From: Croceicoccus bisphenolivorans
GTDB taxonomy: Bacteria > Pseudomonadota > Alphaproteobacteria > Sphingomonadales > Sphingomonadaceae
Assembly (NCBI RefSeq): GCF_001634625.1
Contig: NZ_LRSE01000005.1
Location: 186,001-250,000 of the forward strand
DNA: 64,000 nt
Direction: 5' to 3'
The translations under genes were made by a program, and so were the position numbers. The notes under the pieces are model-generated. The model ran no database searches. It was not told where the DNA came from and saw nothing but the letters and a program-made list of their open reading frames with translations. Positions 1 through 10,263 of the stretch are shown piece after piece; position 1 is the first letter of the stretch; each line of letters begins with the position of its first letter.

Positions 1-1
1 C

Positions 2-406
2 CGCGTCTTCAAGGAAGCGACAAGCGCGCGCATGCGCCAGTTGCTGCGCATGATCGTGACCGACGGTACGGGCCGCAAGGCCGATGCCCCCGGTTTCCGC
101 CTTGGCGGCAAGACGGGTTCCGCCGAGAAGCCGGTTGACGGCGGGTACAAGCGGACCGCGCTTGTCACCACGTTTGCCTCCGCCTTTCCGATGGACAATC
201 CCCGGTACGTCGTGATCACGATGTATGACGAGCCGAAGGGTACCGCGGCCACCAGCTACCAGCGCACCGCGGCATGGAACGCGGCCGCCGCCGTGGGCCG
301 GATCGTCCCGCGCATCGGCCCGATGCTGGGCGTCTATCCGGACGAGAACCGCGACATCGACCTGACCGACGTGCGCCCCCTGATCGACAAGGGAGGGGCG
401 CACTGA
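2..406 (+). CDS. ftsI: Division-specific transpeptidase FtsI (PBP3), 3' end only
   Basis: Septal peptidoglycan D,D-transpeptidase; only the C-terminal ~134 residues are in the window and the gene enters from the left edge in frame with base 2. The penicillin-binding KTG box is visible (Lys codon at 110-112, context GGKTGSAEKP), which in this family closes the active site. The tail after it has the usual length. The stop TGA at 404-406 overlaps the murE ATG by one base (TGATG), so the two are translationally coupled. Identity rests on the KTG box plus position directly before murE in a dcw cluster; the SxxK and SxN boxes lie outside the window. Confidence 0.93.
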   Translation, partial: RVFKEATSARMRQLLRMIVTDGTGRKADAPGFRLGGKTGSAEKPVDGGYKRTALVTTFASAFPMDNPRYVVITMYDEPKGTAATSYQRTAAWNAAAAVGRIVPRIGPMLGVYPDENRDIDLTDVRPLIDKGGAH

Positions 407-1899
407 TGCAACTCTCCGTGCTCCTCGAAAAGGCAGGCCTGGTGCAGAAGACCGGTAACGGGATTGCCGGAGAAGCGGACGTAACCGGTTTTGCCATCGA
501 CAACCGCAAGGTCGCGCCCGGCACCGTGTTCGGCGCGTTTCAGGGCGGCACCGTCAATGGCGAGGATTTCATTCCCGCGGCTGTCGCTGCCGGCGCCGTT
601 GCCATCGTCGCCCGCCCCGAAGTTACCGTTACCGGCGCGATCCACATCGCTAGCGAGGAACCGCGCAAGGCGTTTGCCCTGCTGGCCGCAGGGTTCTTCA
701 CTCCGGTTCCGGCCACGATCGTTGCCGTCACCGGCACTAACGGCAAGACCAGCACGGTCGAAATGACCCGCCAGATCTGGCGCATGTGCGGCTTTTCCGC
801 CGCCTCCATCGGCACGCTGGGCGTCACTACGCCGGACGAGAGCGTTTCGACCGGCCTCACCACGCCCGACATCGTCACGTTCCTGTCGAACATGACCGGT
901 CTTGCCCGCGAAGGCGTGACGCACGTCGCCTACGAAGCGTCGAGCCACGGGCTGTCCCAATATCGCAACGAAGGGCTCGATGTCGCAGCGTGCGCCTTCA
1001 CCAACCTTTCCCGCGACCATCTGGATTACCACGCCGACATGGAGGCCTACTTCGCCGCCAAGATGCGCCTTTTTGACGAGGTTGTGTCCGACGGCGGTTC
1101 GGCAGTGGTCTGGATGGACGATCCGCGCTCGGGCGCGGTCTGCGAACATGTGCGTCGGCGGGGTCTGCGCCTGTTTGCAGTGGGCGAGCAGGCGGATGTG
1201 GCGCACGACGGCATCCGCCTGCTCGATCGCACGCCCACCGAACTGGGGCAGGACCTGAAGCTTGCCTGCAGGGGCGAGGAATTCACGGTGAAGCTGCCGC
1301 TGATCGGGGCCTATCAGGCGGCCAATGCGCTGGTCGCCGCAGGGCTGGTGCTGGCGACAGCGAACGACGACGGGCCGGCACCGAAGCAGGTTTTCGACTG
1401 CCTGTCGCGTCTGCAACCGGTGCGTGGGCGGCTGGAACGCGCCGCGATCAACCGCGCGGGCGCGCCGGTCTATGTCGACTATGCCCATACGCCAGATGCG
1501 CTGGAAGCCGCGATCTTCGCGCTGCGCCCGCATGTCACGAACCGCCTGATCACCGTGTTCGGCGCGGGCGGTGACCGCGACACCGGCAAGCGCGGACCGA
1601 TGGGCGAGATTGCCGCCGCCCATTCCGACATCGCCATCGTGACGGACGACAATCCGCGCGGCGAAGACCCCGCCGCCATCCGTGCCGCGATCATGGAAGG
1701 CGCGGGCGATGCCGACAACATTACCGAGATCGGCGGGCGCCGCGACGCCATCGCCGCCGCGATTTCACAGGCCGGGAAGGGCGACATCGTCCTGATCGCC
1801 GGCAAGGGCCATGAACAGGGCCAGATTTATGGACGCGCAGAGGCCATGCGCGTCCACCCATTCGACGATGTCACCGTAGCCAGGGAGTGCGCAGCATGA
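406..1899 (+). CDS. murE: UDP-MurNAc-L-Ala-D-Glu:meso-DAP ligase MurE
   Basis: Cytoplasmic Mur ligase adding the third amino acid to the UDP-MurNAc dipeptide. At 497 aa it is normal for MurE. The ATP-binding P-loop TGTNGKTS is at about residues 109-116, followed by the central domain and the C-terminal ligase domain with a DNPR motif at about residues 415-418, the signature of meso-diaminopimelate-adding enzymes rather than lysine-adding ones. The start is the ATG overlapping the ftsI stop; an upstream in-frame extension has no family resemblance. The stop overlaps the next ATG by 4 bp (ATGA). Confidence 0.97.
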   Translation: MQLSVLLEKAGLVQKTGNGIAGEADVTGFAIDNRKVAPGTVFGAFQGGTVNGEDFIPAAVAAGAVAIVARPEVTVTGAIHIASEEPRKAFALLAAGFFTPVPATIVAVTGTNGKTSTVEMTRQIWRMCGFSAASIGTLGVTTPDESVSTGLTTPDIVTFLSNMTGLAREGVTHVAYEASSHGLSQYRNEGLDVAACAFTNLSRDHLDYHADMEAYFAAKMRLFDEVVSDGGSAVVWMDDPRSGAVCEHVRRRGLRLFAVGEQADVAHDGIRLLDRTPTELGQDLKLACRGEEFTVKLPLIGAYQAANALVAAGLVLATANDDGPAPKQVFDCLSRLQPVRGRLERAAINRAGAPVYVDYAHTPDALEAAIFALRPHVTNRLITVFGAGGDRDTGKRGPMGEIAAAHSDIAIVTDDNPRGEDPAAIRAAIMEGAGDADNITEIGGRRDAIAAAISQAGKGDIVLIAGKGHEQGQIYGRAEAMRVHPFDDVTVARECAA

Positions 1900-2861
1900 G
1901 TGCCCAACCAGCCTCTAACGACATGCCAGTTCCAAACGATACCCGCCGCGCGATTATCGAGGAAGCGGAGGGGACAGCCTATCGAACGCTTTGGCGGGCC
2001 CATACCGTGGCCCTGTCCGTGGGCGGCATCGCCCATGGCGATTTCGCCGCCCATTCCATCGCGATGAGCCCCGCGAAAGTCGTGCCCGGCGCGCTTTATT
2101 TCGCGCGCGGCGAAGTCGATGCGGTCGCGGCACTGGCGCGCGGCGCGGTGGGCGTCGTCTCCACACGTCCGGTGCGCGGGCCCCACGTACTGGTCGACGA
2201 TATCGACGATGCGCTGGCCCGCCTTGCCCGTGCGGGCCGCAACCGTGCACGCGCCACGATCATCGCCCATGCGGGTTTTACCCTTAGCACGGTGCCCGAT
2301 GCCCTGTTCGCGTCGCTGGACAAGGCAAGCCGCGGCCTGGCCTTTGCGCCTTGCCCCGAAGATTGTGTCGATGCGGGTCTTGCCGGGCTTGCCGCCGATC
2401 GCAGCCACGCGATCTTCGCCATCGACCATGCCCCGCAGATCGACCGGCTGCGCCCGCATATCTTCATCGGCGGACGCGATCTTGACCGGAACGAAGGCCT
2501 GCGCGCCGGAGGTGCCCTGCAATCCGGCGGTGCGGCGGTGCTTTCCGCCGATCATCCGGACTTCGCCTGCTGGCGCGCCGCCGCGCTGGATGCGGGCGCA
2601 CAGGTCTATGGCTATGGCCGCAAGGCCAGCGCCGACATCTGCCTGCTCGATTCCGTTCGCTGCGGCAGCACCGGCTGGCTGGTCACGGCAGAGATGATGG
2701 GCCAGCGCATGTGCTTTGCGCTGGACGACGGCTTCGGCGAAGCCTGCGCCAGCCTTGCCGTGCTGGGTGCCATGCGCGCGGCGGGCGCCTCGCTCGGCTG
2801 CGCGGCACTGGTGATGCAGCCGCGTCCGGCACAGGACGAGGCCCGCGCCATCGCGGTGTAA
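1896..2861 (+). CDS. Shortened MurF-like protein without P-loop
   Basis: Occupies the murF position between murE and mraY but is only 321 aa, whereas MurF is normally about 450-500 aa. The N-terminal part follows the MurF domain 1 pattern (a pGalyfA-type stretch, then VLVDDIDDALARLAR). Where MurF has its GKT P-loop, this protein reads HAGFTLSTVPDALF, with no Gly-Lys-Thr/Ser. A later stretch (GGAAVLSADHPDFACW, then GAQVYGYGRKASADICLLDS) again resembles the middle domain of MurF, but the C-terminal ligase domain is missing. Start ATG has an AGGGAG ribosome site and overlaps murE by 4 bp. Codon use looks like its neighbours and no other frame restores a P-loop. Seen: length and motif loss. Inferred: not a working D-Ala-D-Ala-adding ligase; it may be a structural or regulatory relic. 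Confidence 0.72.
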   Translation: MSAQPASNDMPVPNDTRRAIIEEAEGTAYRTLWRAHTVALSVGGIAHGDFAAHSIAMSPAKVVPGALYFARGEVDAVAALARGAVGVVSTRPVRGPHVLVDDIDDALARLARAGRNRARATIIAHAGFTLSTVPDALFASLDKASRGLAFAPCPEDCVDAGLAGLAADRSHAIFAIDHAPQIDRLRPHIFIGGRDLDRNEGLRAGGALQSGGAAVLSADHPDFACWRAAALDAGAQVYGYGRKASADICLLDSVRCGSTGWLVTAEMMGQRMCFALDDGFGEACASLAVLGAMRAAGASLGCAALVMQPRPAQDEARAIAV

Positions 2862-3036
2862 CCTGCCGGTGGTGAACGGCAGGGGAAATATGTTCCAGCG
2901 GGCTTCGGCCCATTGGGGACAGGACGGGCGGCCCGCTTCACAAGGCGGGCCGCTTGGCGCATTGCTGACATACGGGACATCTTGGTCTATCCGCGCCCGC
3001 TTCCGTTCTAGCACCCCGTACGCCTGAGGAGCGCCG

Positions 3037-4098
3037 ATGCTTTACCTGATTGCCCAGTTTTTCGAATTCGAAGGGCTGGCCAACCTGATCCGTTACCAGA
3101 GCGCTCGCGCAGGCGCCTGCCTGCTGACGGCGCTGGTCATCGGGATGGTCATCGGCCCGCGTTTCATCGGTTACTTGCGCGTCAGCCAGGGCAAGGGCCA
3201 GCCGATCCGGCTGGACGGCCCGCAGACCCACCTTGCCAAGCGCGGCACGCCCACGATGGGCGGCTTGCTGATCCTGACTTCGGTGCTGATTTCCATGCTG
3301 CTGTGGATGGATCTGACGAGCTGGATGGTCTGGGCCTGCATCGCGGTCACGCTGGGTTTCGGCGCAATTGGCTTCTTCGACGATTACGACAAGGTGACGA
3401 AGCGCAGCCACAAGGGCGTATCCGGCAAAGTGCGCCTGACGTTCGAGTTCGCGATCGCGGGGCTTGCCGCGTGGCTGGTGGTGGATGACACCAACCTCTA
3501 CCTGCCGTTCATGACTTTCGGCATTCCGCTGGGTCCGGTCTATTACCTCTTCGCCGCCTTCGTGATCGTGGGGGCGGGCAACGCGGTGAACCTGACCGAC
3601 GGGCTGGACGGGCTGGCCATCATGCCGGTCATCATCGCCAGCGGCACTTTCGCGATCATCGCCTATCTCGTCGGGCGGACCGACTTTGCCACCTATCTCG
3701 GCATTCCCTATGTCGAGGGCGCGGGCGAGCTTGCGATCCTGTGTGCCGCGATCATCGGGGCGGGGCTGGCATTCCTGTGGTTCAATGCGCCGCCCGCCGC
3801 CGTGTTCATGGGCGATACCGGATCGCTGGCCCTTGGCGGGGCGCTGGGCGTGATCGCCGTCGCCGCGCACCACGAAGTCGTGCTCGGCATCGTGGGTGGT
3901 CTCTTCGTGCTAGAGGCGGTTTCGGTCATCGTGCAGGTCTTCTGGTTCAAGCGGACGGGCAAGCGTATTTTCCGCATGGCACCGATCCACCACCACTTCG
4001 AACAGAAGGGCTGGGCTGAAAGCACCGTCGTCATCCGGTTCTGGATCGTGTCCATCGTGCTGGCCGTGATCGGTCTTGCCACCCTGAAACTGCGTTGA
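3037..4098 (+). CDS. mraY: Phospho-MurNAc-pentapeptide translocase MraY
   Basis: Integral inner-membrane enzyme that transfers phospho-MurNAc-pentapeptide to undecaprenyl phosphate, making lipid I. 353 aa with about ten hydrophobic segments. Family signatures are visible: GTPTMGGL near residue 70, FFDDYDK near 115, [13 protein letters not shown] near 185 and the MAPIHHHFE motif near 315. ATG start with GAGGAG upstream. A 175 bp gap separates it from the murF-like gene, and its stop overlaps the murD TTG start (TTGA). Confidence 0.97.
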   Translation: MLYLIAQFFEFEGLANLIRYQSARAGACLLTALVIGMVIGPRFIGYLRVSQGKGQPIRLDGPQTHLAKRGTPTMGGLLILTSVLISMLLWMDLTSWMVWACIAVTLGFGAIGFFDDYDKVTKRSHKGVSGKVRLTFEFAIAGLAAWLVVDDTNLYLPFMTFGIPLGPVYYLFAAFVIVGAGNAVNLTDGLDGLAIMPVIIASGTFAIIAYLVGRTDFATYLGIPYVEGAGELAILCAAIIGAGLAFLWFNAPPAAVFMGDTGSLALGGALGVIAVAAHHEVVLGIVGGLFVLEAVSVIVQVFWFKRTGKRIFRMAPIHHHFEQKGWAESTVVIRFWIVSIVLAVIGLATLKLR

Positions 4099-5456
4099 GC
4101 GAAGAGGCTGCCTCGATCCTCCCGCAAGAGGTTTTTGCGGGAACGCGCTATGCCGTGCTGGGCCTTGCGCGTTCCGGCCTTGCCACGGTTCGCGCGCTTT
4201 GTGCTGCCGGCGCGAGTGTCATCGCGTGGGATCGCAGCGATGCCGCGCGCGATATGGCAAAGGCGGCACTGGCCGGTTCCGATTGCTTCGTGATGGAAGA
4301 ACTGACGCGGCAAAGCGTGGCCGGCTGCAAGGGTATCGTCGTGTCCCCCGGCGTGCCGATCAACCGGCATCCCATCGCCGATGTCGCCCGCGCGGCGAAC
4401 GTGCCGCTGATCGGTGACATCGAACTGTTTGCGCTGGCGCGAAAGGCGCTGCCCCCGCACCGCGTGGTGGGCATTACCGGCACGAACGGAAAATCGACGA
4501 CGACCGCGCTGATCCACCACTTGCTGGAAAGCGCGGGGCACATCGCGCGGCTTGGCGGCAATATCGGTATCCCGATCCTTGGCACAGAGCCCCTTCCGGC
4601 GGGCGGCACATACGTGCTGGAACTGTCGAGCTACCAGATCGACCTGACGCGCAGCCTTGAATGCGATGTCGCGATCCTGCTCAACCTGTCGCCCGACCAT
4701 CTCGACCGGTATGACGAGGGGTTTGCCGGTTATGCCGCGTCCAAGGCGCGATTGTTCGAAATGCAGCACGGGCATGGCCTTGCCATTGTGGACCGGCATT
4801 CGCTGCACGAAATCCGGCCCGTGGCCCGCGCGCTGGATGGCCGCGCGCCCGTTCTGATCGAAGACGTGACCGTGCCCGGAAACCAGGCCGACTGGCCCGC
4901 GCTGCAGGGCCCGCACAACATGGGCAATGCCGCCGCCGCCGTCGCCGCCGCGCGCAAGCTGGGGCTGACCGATGCGGAGATCGAGGCCGGGCTGAAAAGC
5001 TTTCCCGGACTGCCGCACCGCATGGAACGGGTGGCGGTTATCGGCGGCGTGCTGTTCGTCAACGATTCCAAGGCGACCAACCCCGCGTCGACCGCGCCCG
5101 CGCTGGCCGCATTCGCGCCGGAAGAAGGCAGGGCGCGCATCCACTGGATCGTGGGCGGATTGCCCAAGGGCGACACGCTGGGCGAGATCGAGCCGTATCT
5201 CGGCAATGTCGCGGCTGCCTATACCATCGGCGAATCGGGCGAGATGTTCGCCTCCCTGCTGGAAGGTCGGGTGTCGCAGATCACCCGCAGCGAGCTGATG
5301 GCAGAAGCCGTGCGCGCCGCCGCCGCCATTGCGCGGCCGGGCGATGTGGTGCTGCTAAGCCCCGCCTGCGCCAGTTTCGACCAGTTCCGCGATTACGAAA
5401 AGCGGGGCGAGGCATTCGTCAGCATGGTCCATTCGCTTGGGGGAGACGCGCAATGA
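4095..5456 (+). CDS. murD: UDP-MurNAc-L-alanine:D-glutamate ligase MurD
   Basis: Cytoplasmic Mur ligase adding D-glutamate. 453 aa, normal length. N-terminal nucleotide-binding fold [10 protein letters not shown] at about residues 21-30, P-loop TGTNGKST at about 128-135, and the C-terminal [18 protein letters not shown] motif typical of MurD. The only start that keeps the N-terminal domain is a TTG overlapping the mraY stop by 4 bp (TTGA), so expression probably depends on translational coupling to mraY. The stop overlaps the ftsW ATG by 4 bp. Confidence 0.96.
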   Translation: MSEEAASILPQEVFAGTRYAVLGLARSGLATVRALCAAGASVIAWDRSDAARDMAKAALAGSDCFVMEELTRQSVAGCKGIVVSPGVPINRHPIADVARAANVPLIGDIELFALARKALPPHRVVGITGTNGKSTTTALIHHLLESAGHIARLGGNIGIPILGTEPLPAGGTYVLELSSYQIDLTRSLECDVAILLNLSPDHLDRYDEGFAGYAASKARLFEMQHGHGLAIVDRHSLHEIRPVARALDGRAPVLIEDVTVPGNQADWPALQGPHNMGNAAAAVAAARKLGLTDAEIEAGLKSFPGLPHRMERVAVIGGVLFVNDSKATNPASTAPALAAFAPEEGRARIHWIVGGLPKGDTLGEIEPYLGNVAAAYTIGESGEMFASLLEGRVSQITRSELMAEAVRAAAAIARPGDVVLLSPACASFDQFRDYEKRGEAFVSMVHSLGGDAQ

Positions 5457-6679
5457 GCGTGACGCCGCAGTTCGAAAGCGGGTCGTTCCAGGGCGGCGCG
5501 GGGGGTGTCCATATCGCCCGCCGCCAGTCGCCCCGACGCAACGGTCGCTGGCACGAACTGGCCGTTTGGTGGCGGGAAATCGACAAGGTCCTGCTGTCCA
5601 TCGTGGCCGCCCTGATGATGGCCGGCGTTATCGGCGTCGCCGCGGGCAGCGCGGCAAGCGCCCAGCGCCTGTCGACGGCGGAAACGACCCTGTCGGACCT
5701 GCACTTCTTCTGGATGCATCTGGCGTTCCTGTCCGTCGGCATTGCGGTGATGCTGGCCGTCAGTCTGCTGCCCCGCGAATCCGCGCGGCGCTTTGCGATC
5801 CTGCTGGCGGCGGGGATGTTCGTGCTGCTTGTCGCCGTGCCTTTCGTCGGCGCGGAAGTGAACGGCGCGCGGCGCTGGATCAGGCTTGGCTTCGGGTTCC
5901 AGCCATCCGAATTCTATAAACCCGCTTTCACGATCCTGTGCGCATGGATCATTTCGTGGCGGGTGCGCGATCCGCAATTGCCGGTGATGATCCTGTCAGG
6001 CGCTGTCCTTGGGCTGTCCTGCCTGTTCCTCATGCTTCAGCCAGATTTCGGCACCGCGATGCTGCTGTGCGGGGTCTGGTTCGTGCTGATGGTGACGGTG
6101 GGCCTGCCGTTGCAGCGGGTCGGCTGGGGCGCGGGCGGGATCGTCGCGCTCGTCGTCGGGGCCTACTTCTTCTATGACAACGCCCGCCACCGTATCGATG
6201 CGTTTCTGGGCGGAAGCGAGGCCTATAGCCAGGTCGACCTTGCCAACAAGACGCTGACCAACGGTGGCTGGTTCGGACGCGGGCTGTGGATGGGAGAGCG
6301 CAAGAACATCCTGCCAGAGGCGCATACCGACTATATCCTGTCCGTCATCGGGGAGGAGTTCGGCCTTGTCGCGGTGGCGGGGATCGCGATGCTGTTCTGC
6401 GCATTGGTAGTGCGCGTGCTGTGGCGGCTTTCGCGCGAGGACGACCTGTTCACGCTGTTGTCCGGCACCGGCCTTGCCGCGCTGCTGGGCGGGCAGGCGT
6501 TCATCAACATGGCGGTGAACCTGCAACTGTTCCCGTCCAAGGGCATGACCCTGCCGCTGATATCCTATGGCGGTTCTTCGATGATCGCGCTGTGCCTTAC
6601 CGTGGGCCTGCTGCTGGCAGTCACGCGGCGAAACCCCTACCTTACGCGCGACGGATTGCCGATCGGGCACAGGAGATAA
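5453..6679 (+). CDS. ftsW: Septal peptidoglycan glycosyltransferase FtsW (SEDS family)
   Basis: Polytopic inner-membrane glycan polymerase that works with FtsI at the septum. 408 aa with about ten membrane segments after a ~45-residue cytoplasmic N-terminus. SEDS signatures seen: GARRWIRLGFGFQPSEFYK near residues 140-160, LQPDFGTAML near 195, EAHTDYILSVIGEEFG near 285, and the C-terminal LPLISYGGSSM. The start ATG overlaps the murD stop. Ten bases separate the stop from the murG ATG, which has its own AAGAAGG site. Confidence 0.95.
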   Translation: MSVTPQFESGSFQGGAGGVHIARRQSPRRNGRWHELAVWWREIDKVLLSIVAALMMAGVIGVAAGSAASAQRLSTAETTLSDLHFFWMHLAFLSVGIAVMLAVSLLPRESARRFAILLAAGMFVLLVAVPFVGAEVNGARRWIRLGFGFQPSEFYKPAFTILCAWIISWRVRDPQLPVMILSGAVLGLSCLFLMLQPDFGTAMLLCGVWFVLMVTVGLPLQRVGWGAGGIVALVVGAYFFYDNARHRIDAFLGGSEAYSQVDLANKTLTNGGWFGRGLWMGERKNILPEAHTDYILSVIGEEFGLVAVAGIAMLFCALVVRVLWRLSREDDLFTLLSGTGLAALLGGQAFINMAVNLQLFPSKGMTLPLISYGGSSMIALCLTVGLLLAVTRRNPYLTRDGLPIGHRR

Positions 6680-6689
6680 GAAGAAGGCG

Positions 6690-7862
6690 ATGAGCATCTC
6701 GCGCCATTACGTACTGGCAGCCGGGGGAACCGGCGGACACATGATTCCGGCATTCGCGCTGGCAAGCGAACTGCTTGCGCGCGGGCACAAGGTCGCGCTC
6801 GTCACGGACGAGCGGGGCGAGGCGATCCCTGGCGTTCCCGATGGCCTTGACGTGCATGTCCTGCCCGCCGGGCGGATGCAGGGCGGGGTGCTGGCGCGGC
6901 TGAAGGCATTGCTCGCGATCTGGAAGGGGCGCGGCATGGCCCTGCGCCTGCTGCGATCGTTCGAGCCGAGCGCCGTCGTCGGCTTCGGCGGCTATCCCGC
7001 GCTGCCTTCGCTGCTGGCCGCGCGCGCGGCTGGTGTGCATGCGGTGATCCACGAACAGAACGCGGTGCTGGGACGGGTCAACCGCTTCCTTGCCAAGCGG
7101 GCGGCGGCCATCGTCACCGCTTACGAAACGGTGGAGCGGATGCCTGCCGGAACGCAGGGCCGCGTGCACGTCCTTGGCAATCCGGTTCGCGCTGCGGTGC
7201 TTGCCTTGCGTGAACGGCCCTATCCCCCGTTCACGGCGAACGGCCTGCTGCGCGTGCTGGTAACCGGCGGTAGCCAGGGGGCATCGATCCTGTCGAAAGT
7301 CGTGCCCGACGGGCTGGCCCGTTTGCCGGAATCGATCCGCCACCGCCTGCAGGTTACGCAGCAGTGCCGCGCCGCCGATATCGATGCCGTGCGCGAAGCA
7401 TACAAGGCACACGAAATCCCCGCCGAACTCGGCACCTATTTCGAGGATATGGCCGAGCGGCTGGCCGACGCGCACCTGTTCATCGGCCGTGCGGGCGCGT
7501 CGACCATTGCGGAACTGACCGCCGTAGGTCGCCCCGCGATCCTGATCCCGCTGCCCGGCGCGATGGACGATCACCAGTCCGCAAACGCCCGCGACATGGC
7601 GGGTGCGGGCGGCGCGCGCGCCATCCGGCAGGACAAGTTCACGCCCGACGAACTGGCCCGTCAGATCGAGGCGATGGCCGCCGATCCCGAAGCGCTGGCC
7701 AATGCGGCGCACATGGCATGGAACTGCGGCCGCCCCGATGCGGCGAAAGACCTTGCCGATCTGGTCGAAGGTTTCGGCGGCGCGCCGCTGATGGATGTGA
7801 TCCGTGTCGGCAAGTCTTCGGCGACCGAGGCTTCCGGCCAGACCGTGGGAGCAGGTGCGTGA
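6690..7862 (+). CDS. murG: UDP-GlcNAc:lipid I GlcNAc transferase MurG
   Basis: Peripheral membrane glycosyltransferase (GT28) that makes lipid II. 390 aa. N-terminal [14 protein letters not shown] glycine-rich loop at about residues 12-25, [12 protein letters not shown] near 125, GGSQGA near 190 and the donor-site [11 protein letters not shown] near 265. The last ~25 residues beyond the usual end are low-complexity. The stop TGA overlaps the murC GTG start (GTGA). Confidence 0.96.
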   Translation: MSISRHYVLAAGGTGGHMIPAFALASELLARGHKVALVTDERGEAIPGVPDGLDVHVLPAGRMQGGVLARLKALLAIWKGRGMALRLLRSFEPSAVVGFGGYPALPSLLAARAAGVHAVIHEQNAVLGRVNRFLAKRAAAIVTAYETVERMPAGTQGRVHVLGNPVRAAVLALRERPYPPFTANGLLRVLVTGGSQGASILSKVVPDGLARLPESIRHRLQVTQQCRAADIDAVREAYKAHEIPAELGTYFEDMAERLADAHLFIGRAGASTIAELTAVGRPAILIPLPGAMDDHQSANARDMAGAGGARAIRQDKFTPDELARQIEAMAADPEALANAAHMAWNCGRPDAAKDLADLVEGFGGAPLMDVIRVGKSSATEASGQTVGAGA

Positions 7863-9295
7863 GGGGCGTTTCGACCGATATCGGCACGATCCATTTCGCC
7901 GGCATCGGAGGCATCGGCATGTCCGGCATTGCGGAAGTGATGCACAACCTCGGCTATTCGGTGCAGGGGTCCGACATCAACGACAGCTATGTCGTCGAAG
8001 GGCTTCGCAAGAAGGGCATCCCCGTGATGATCGGGCAGAAGGGCGAGAATCTCGAAGGGGTCGCCGTGCTCGTCACCTCTACCGCCGTGAAGCGCGACAA
8101 TCCCGAAGTGATCTATGCGCTGGAACACCGCATTCCGGTGGTGCGCCGCGCGGAAATGCTGGCCGAACTGATGCGGCTGAAGCGTACGGTTGCCGTCGCC
8201 GGAACGCATGGCAAGACGACGACGACATCGATGGTTGCCGCGCTGCTTGATGCGGGCGGGGTCGATCCCACGGTCATCAATGGCGGCATTATCAACTCCT
8301 ATGGCTCGAACGCCCGTGTGGGCGAGAGCGAGTGGATGGTGGTGGAAGCGGACGAGAGCGACGGATCTTTCCTGCGCCTCGACGGGCAGATCGCGGTCGT
8401 CACCAATATCGATCCCGAACACCTGGACCATTACGGCAGTTTCGATGCGGTGAAGGACGCCTTCGTCGAATTTATCGAGAACGTGCCGTTCTACGGCGCG
8501 GCGGTGCTGTGCATCGACCATCCCGAAGTGCAGGCGATCCTGCCCAAGATCCGCGACCGCCGCGTCGTGACTTATGGTTTTTCCGCACAGGCCGACGTGC
8601 GCGGAGAGAATGTTCAGCCCTATCCCGGCGGCAACCGCTTCGACGTCACGATCCAGCACCGCGACGGTCATGCCGACCGGATCGAGGGCGTGGACCTGCC
8701 CATGGCGGGCCGTCACAACGTGCAGAACGCATTGGCCGCGATTGCCGTGGCGCTGGAAATGCAGTGCCCGCATGCCACGATCCAGGACGGCTTTTCGCGC
8801 TTTTCGGGCGTCAAGCGCCGCTTCACGAAAGTGGGCGAGATCGCGACCGGCGCCGATCCCGCGCTGGTTATCGACGATTATGGCCATCACCCCGTCGAAA
8901 TCCGCGCCGTGCTGGCAGCTGCCCGCGAAGGGGCGCCGAAAATCAACGGCGGGGGCCGCGTTATCGCGGTTGCCCAGCCGCACCGCTTTACCCGCCTGCG
9001 CGATCACATGGCCGATTTCCAGCAGGCCTTCAACGACGCCGATGTCGTCTATGTCACGCCCGTCTATCCCGCAGGTGAGCAGCCGATCGAGGGCGTGGAT
9101 GCCGAAGCGCTGGTCGCAGGGCTGAAGGATCGCGGCCACCGCACCGTCAGCGTGGTGGAAAACGCCGACGCGCTGGCCGATGTGCTGGCCGGAACGGTGC
9201 AGCCGGGCGATCAGGTCGTGTGCCTTGGCGCAGGCGACATCACGAAATGGGCGGCAGGGCTGGCCGATGCGGTGAACGGGCGGACGGCTGGCTGA
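7859..9295 (+). CDS. murC: UDP-MurNAc:L-alanine ligase MurC
   Basis: First Mur ligase of the cytoplasmic pathway, adding L-alanine. 478 aa. N-terminal [15 protein letters not shown] nucleotide-binding loop at about residues 13-27, P-loop GTHGKT at about 115-120, then [21 protein letters not shown] and [10 protein letters not shown] motifs. The start is a GTG overlapping the murG stop; it leaves the N-terminal loop at the usual distance from residue 1. The stop overlaps the murB ATG by one base. Confidence 0.96.
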   Translation: MRGVSTDIGTIHFAGIGGIGMSGIAEVMHNLGYSVQGSDINDSYVVEGLRKKGIPVMIGQKGENLEGVAVLVTSTAVKRDNPEVIYALEHRIPVVRRAEMLAELMRLKRTVAVAGTHGKTTTTSMVAALLDAGGVDPTVINGGIINSYGSNARVGESEWMVVEADESDGSFLRLDGQIAVVTNIDPEHLDHYGSFDAVKDAFVEFIENVPFYGAAVLCIDHPEVQAILPKIRDRRVVTYGFSAQADVRGENVQPYPGGNRFDVTIQHRDGHADRIEGVDLPMAGRHNVQNALAAIAVALEMQCPHATIQDGFSRFSGVKRRFTKVGEIATGADPALVIDDYGHHPVEIRAVLAAAREGAPKINGGGRVIAVAQPHRFTRLRDHMADFQQAFNDADVVYVTPVYPAGEQPIEGVDAEALVAGLKDRGHRTVSVVENADALADVLAGTVQPGDQVVCLGAGDITKWAAGLADAVNGRTAG

Positions 9296-10263
9296 TGGCA
9301 ACGATTGCCCGTCATGGCTCAATGCTTGAGGTAACGCTGGAAAGCGGTGGCTTCACCCTGCCCGCCCCGCGCGGCAGCCTGAAGGCCGATGCCCCGCTTG
9401 CCAAGCTGACGTGGTTCAAGTCCGGCGGGCCTGCCGAATTGCTGTTCGAGCCGGAGGACACGGAAGACCTCTGCACTTTCCTTGCCGCGCTTCCGACCGA
9501 TGTTCCGGTGATGGGCCTTGGCCTCGGCTCCAACATGATCGTGCGCGATGGCGGCGTTCCGGGCGTCGTGGTGCGGCTGGGCAAGGCCTTTGCGGGCGCG
9601 GATAACGTTGGCGATTGCACGCTGAAGTTCGGCGGCGGCACGTCCGGCGTGCTGGCCAGCTCCACCGCGCGCGATGCCGGCGTGGCGGGCATGGAATTCC
9701 TGAAGTCGATCCCCGGCACTGTCGGCGGCTTCGTGCGGATGAACGGCGGCGCATACGGGCGGGAGGTGAAGGACATCCTGACCGAATGCGACGTGGTACT
9801 GCGCGATGGCACGCTGACCACGATGTCGCTGGCGGACATGGGCTATACCTATCGTCATTCCGACTTGCCCGAAGGCGCGATCGTCGTATCGGCCACGATG
9901 CGCGGGGAAGCGGGCGATCCGCAAGCGATACAGGCGGAGATGGACCGGATCAGCGAAGCGCGCGAAGCCTCGCAGCCGCTGCGCACCAAGACCGGCGGCT
10001 CCACTTTCAAGAACCCCGAAGGCACATCGGCGTGGAAGCTGGTGGACGAAGCGGGTTGCCGCGGCCTTGTCATCGGGGACGCGCAAGTCAGTGAAAAGCA
10101 CACCAACTTCCTCATCAACCGTGGCGAGGCGACCAGCGCGGATATAGAGATGCTGGGTGAGGAAGTGCGCCGCCGCGTCCATGACAAGTGCGGCGTGACG
10201 CTGGAATGGGAAATCCGCCGCGTCGGCAAGTTCGGCGCGACGCAAGTGGTGCCGGCCTTATGA
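9295..10263 (+). CDS. murB: UDP-N-acetylenolpyruvoylglucosamine reductase MurB
   Basis: FAD-dependent cytoplasmic reductase forming UDP-MurNAc. 322 aa, type I/II-like length. Visible motifs: LTWFKSGGPAELL near residue 40 (FAD-binding start), GLGSNMIVRDGG near 80, IPGTVGGFVRMNGGAYG near 140, and TGGSTFKNPEG near 235. The likely start is the ATG overlapping the murC stop; an alternative ATG at 9322 would remove nine residues. The stop overlaps the ftsQ ATG. In many alphaproteobacteria ddl lies between murB and ftsQ; here the genes abut directly. Confidence 0.95.
   Translation: MATIARHGSMLEVTLESGGFTLPAPRGSLKADAPLAKLTWFKSGGPAELLFEPEDTEDLCTFLAALPTDVPVMGLGLGSNMIVRDGGVPGVVVRLGKAFAGADNVGDCTLKFGGGTSGVLASSTARDAGVAGMEFLKSIPGTVGGFVRMNGGAYGREVKDILTECDVVLRDGTLTTMSLADMGYTYRHSDLPEGAIVVSATMRGEAGDPQAIQAEMDRISEAREASQPLRTKTGGSTFKNPEGTSAWKLVDEAGCRGLVIGDAQVSEKHTNFLINRGEATSADIEMLGEEVRRRVHDKCGVTLEWEIRRVGKFGATQVVPAL

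Noticed and set aside
334-1623. Long open frame on the - strand opposite murE
   Set aside because: Frame shadow of a GC-rich gene: no ribosome site, low-complexity His/Arg/Gln-rich product, and murE is certain on the other strand. The same holds for 1827-3014, 3708-5144, 7661-9322 and 14001-15875.
1896-2861. murF broken by a frameshift
   Set aside because: Other frames in this interval were checked by eye for a GKT P-loop and show none, and the interval is too short for a complete murF, so a simple sequencing frameshift does not explain it.
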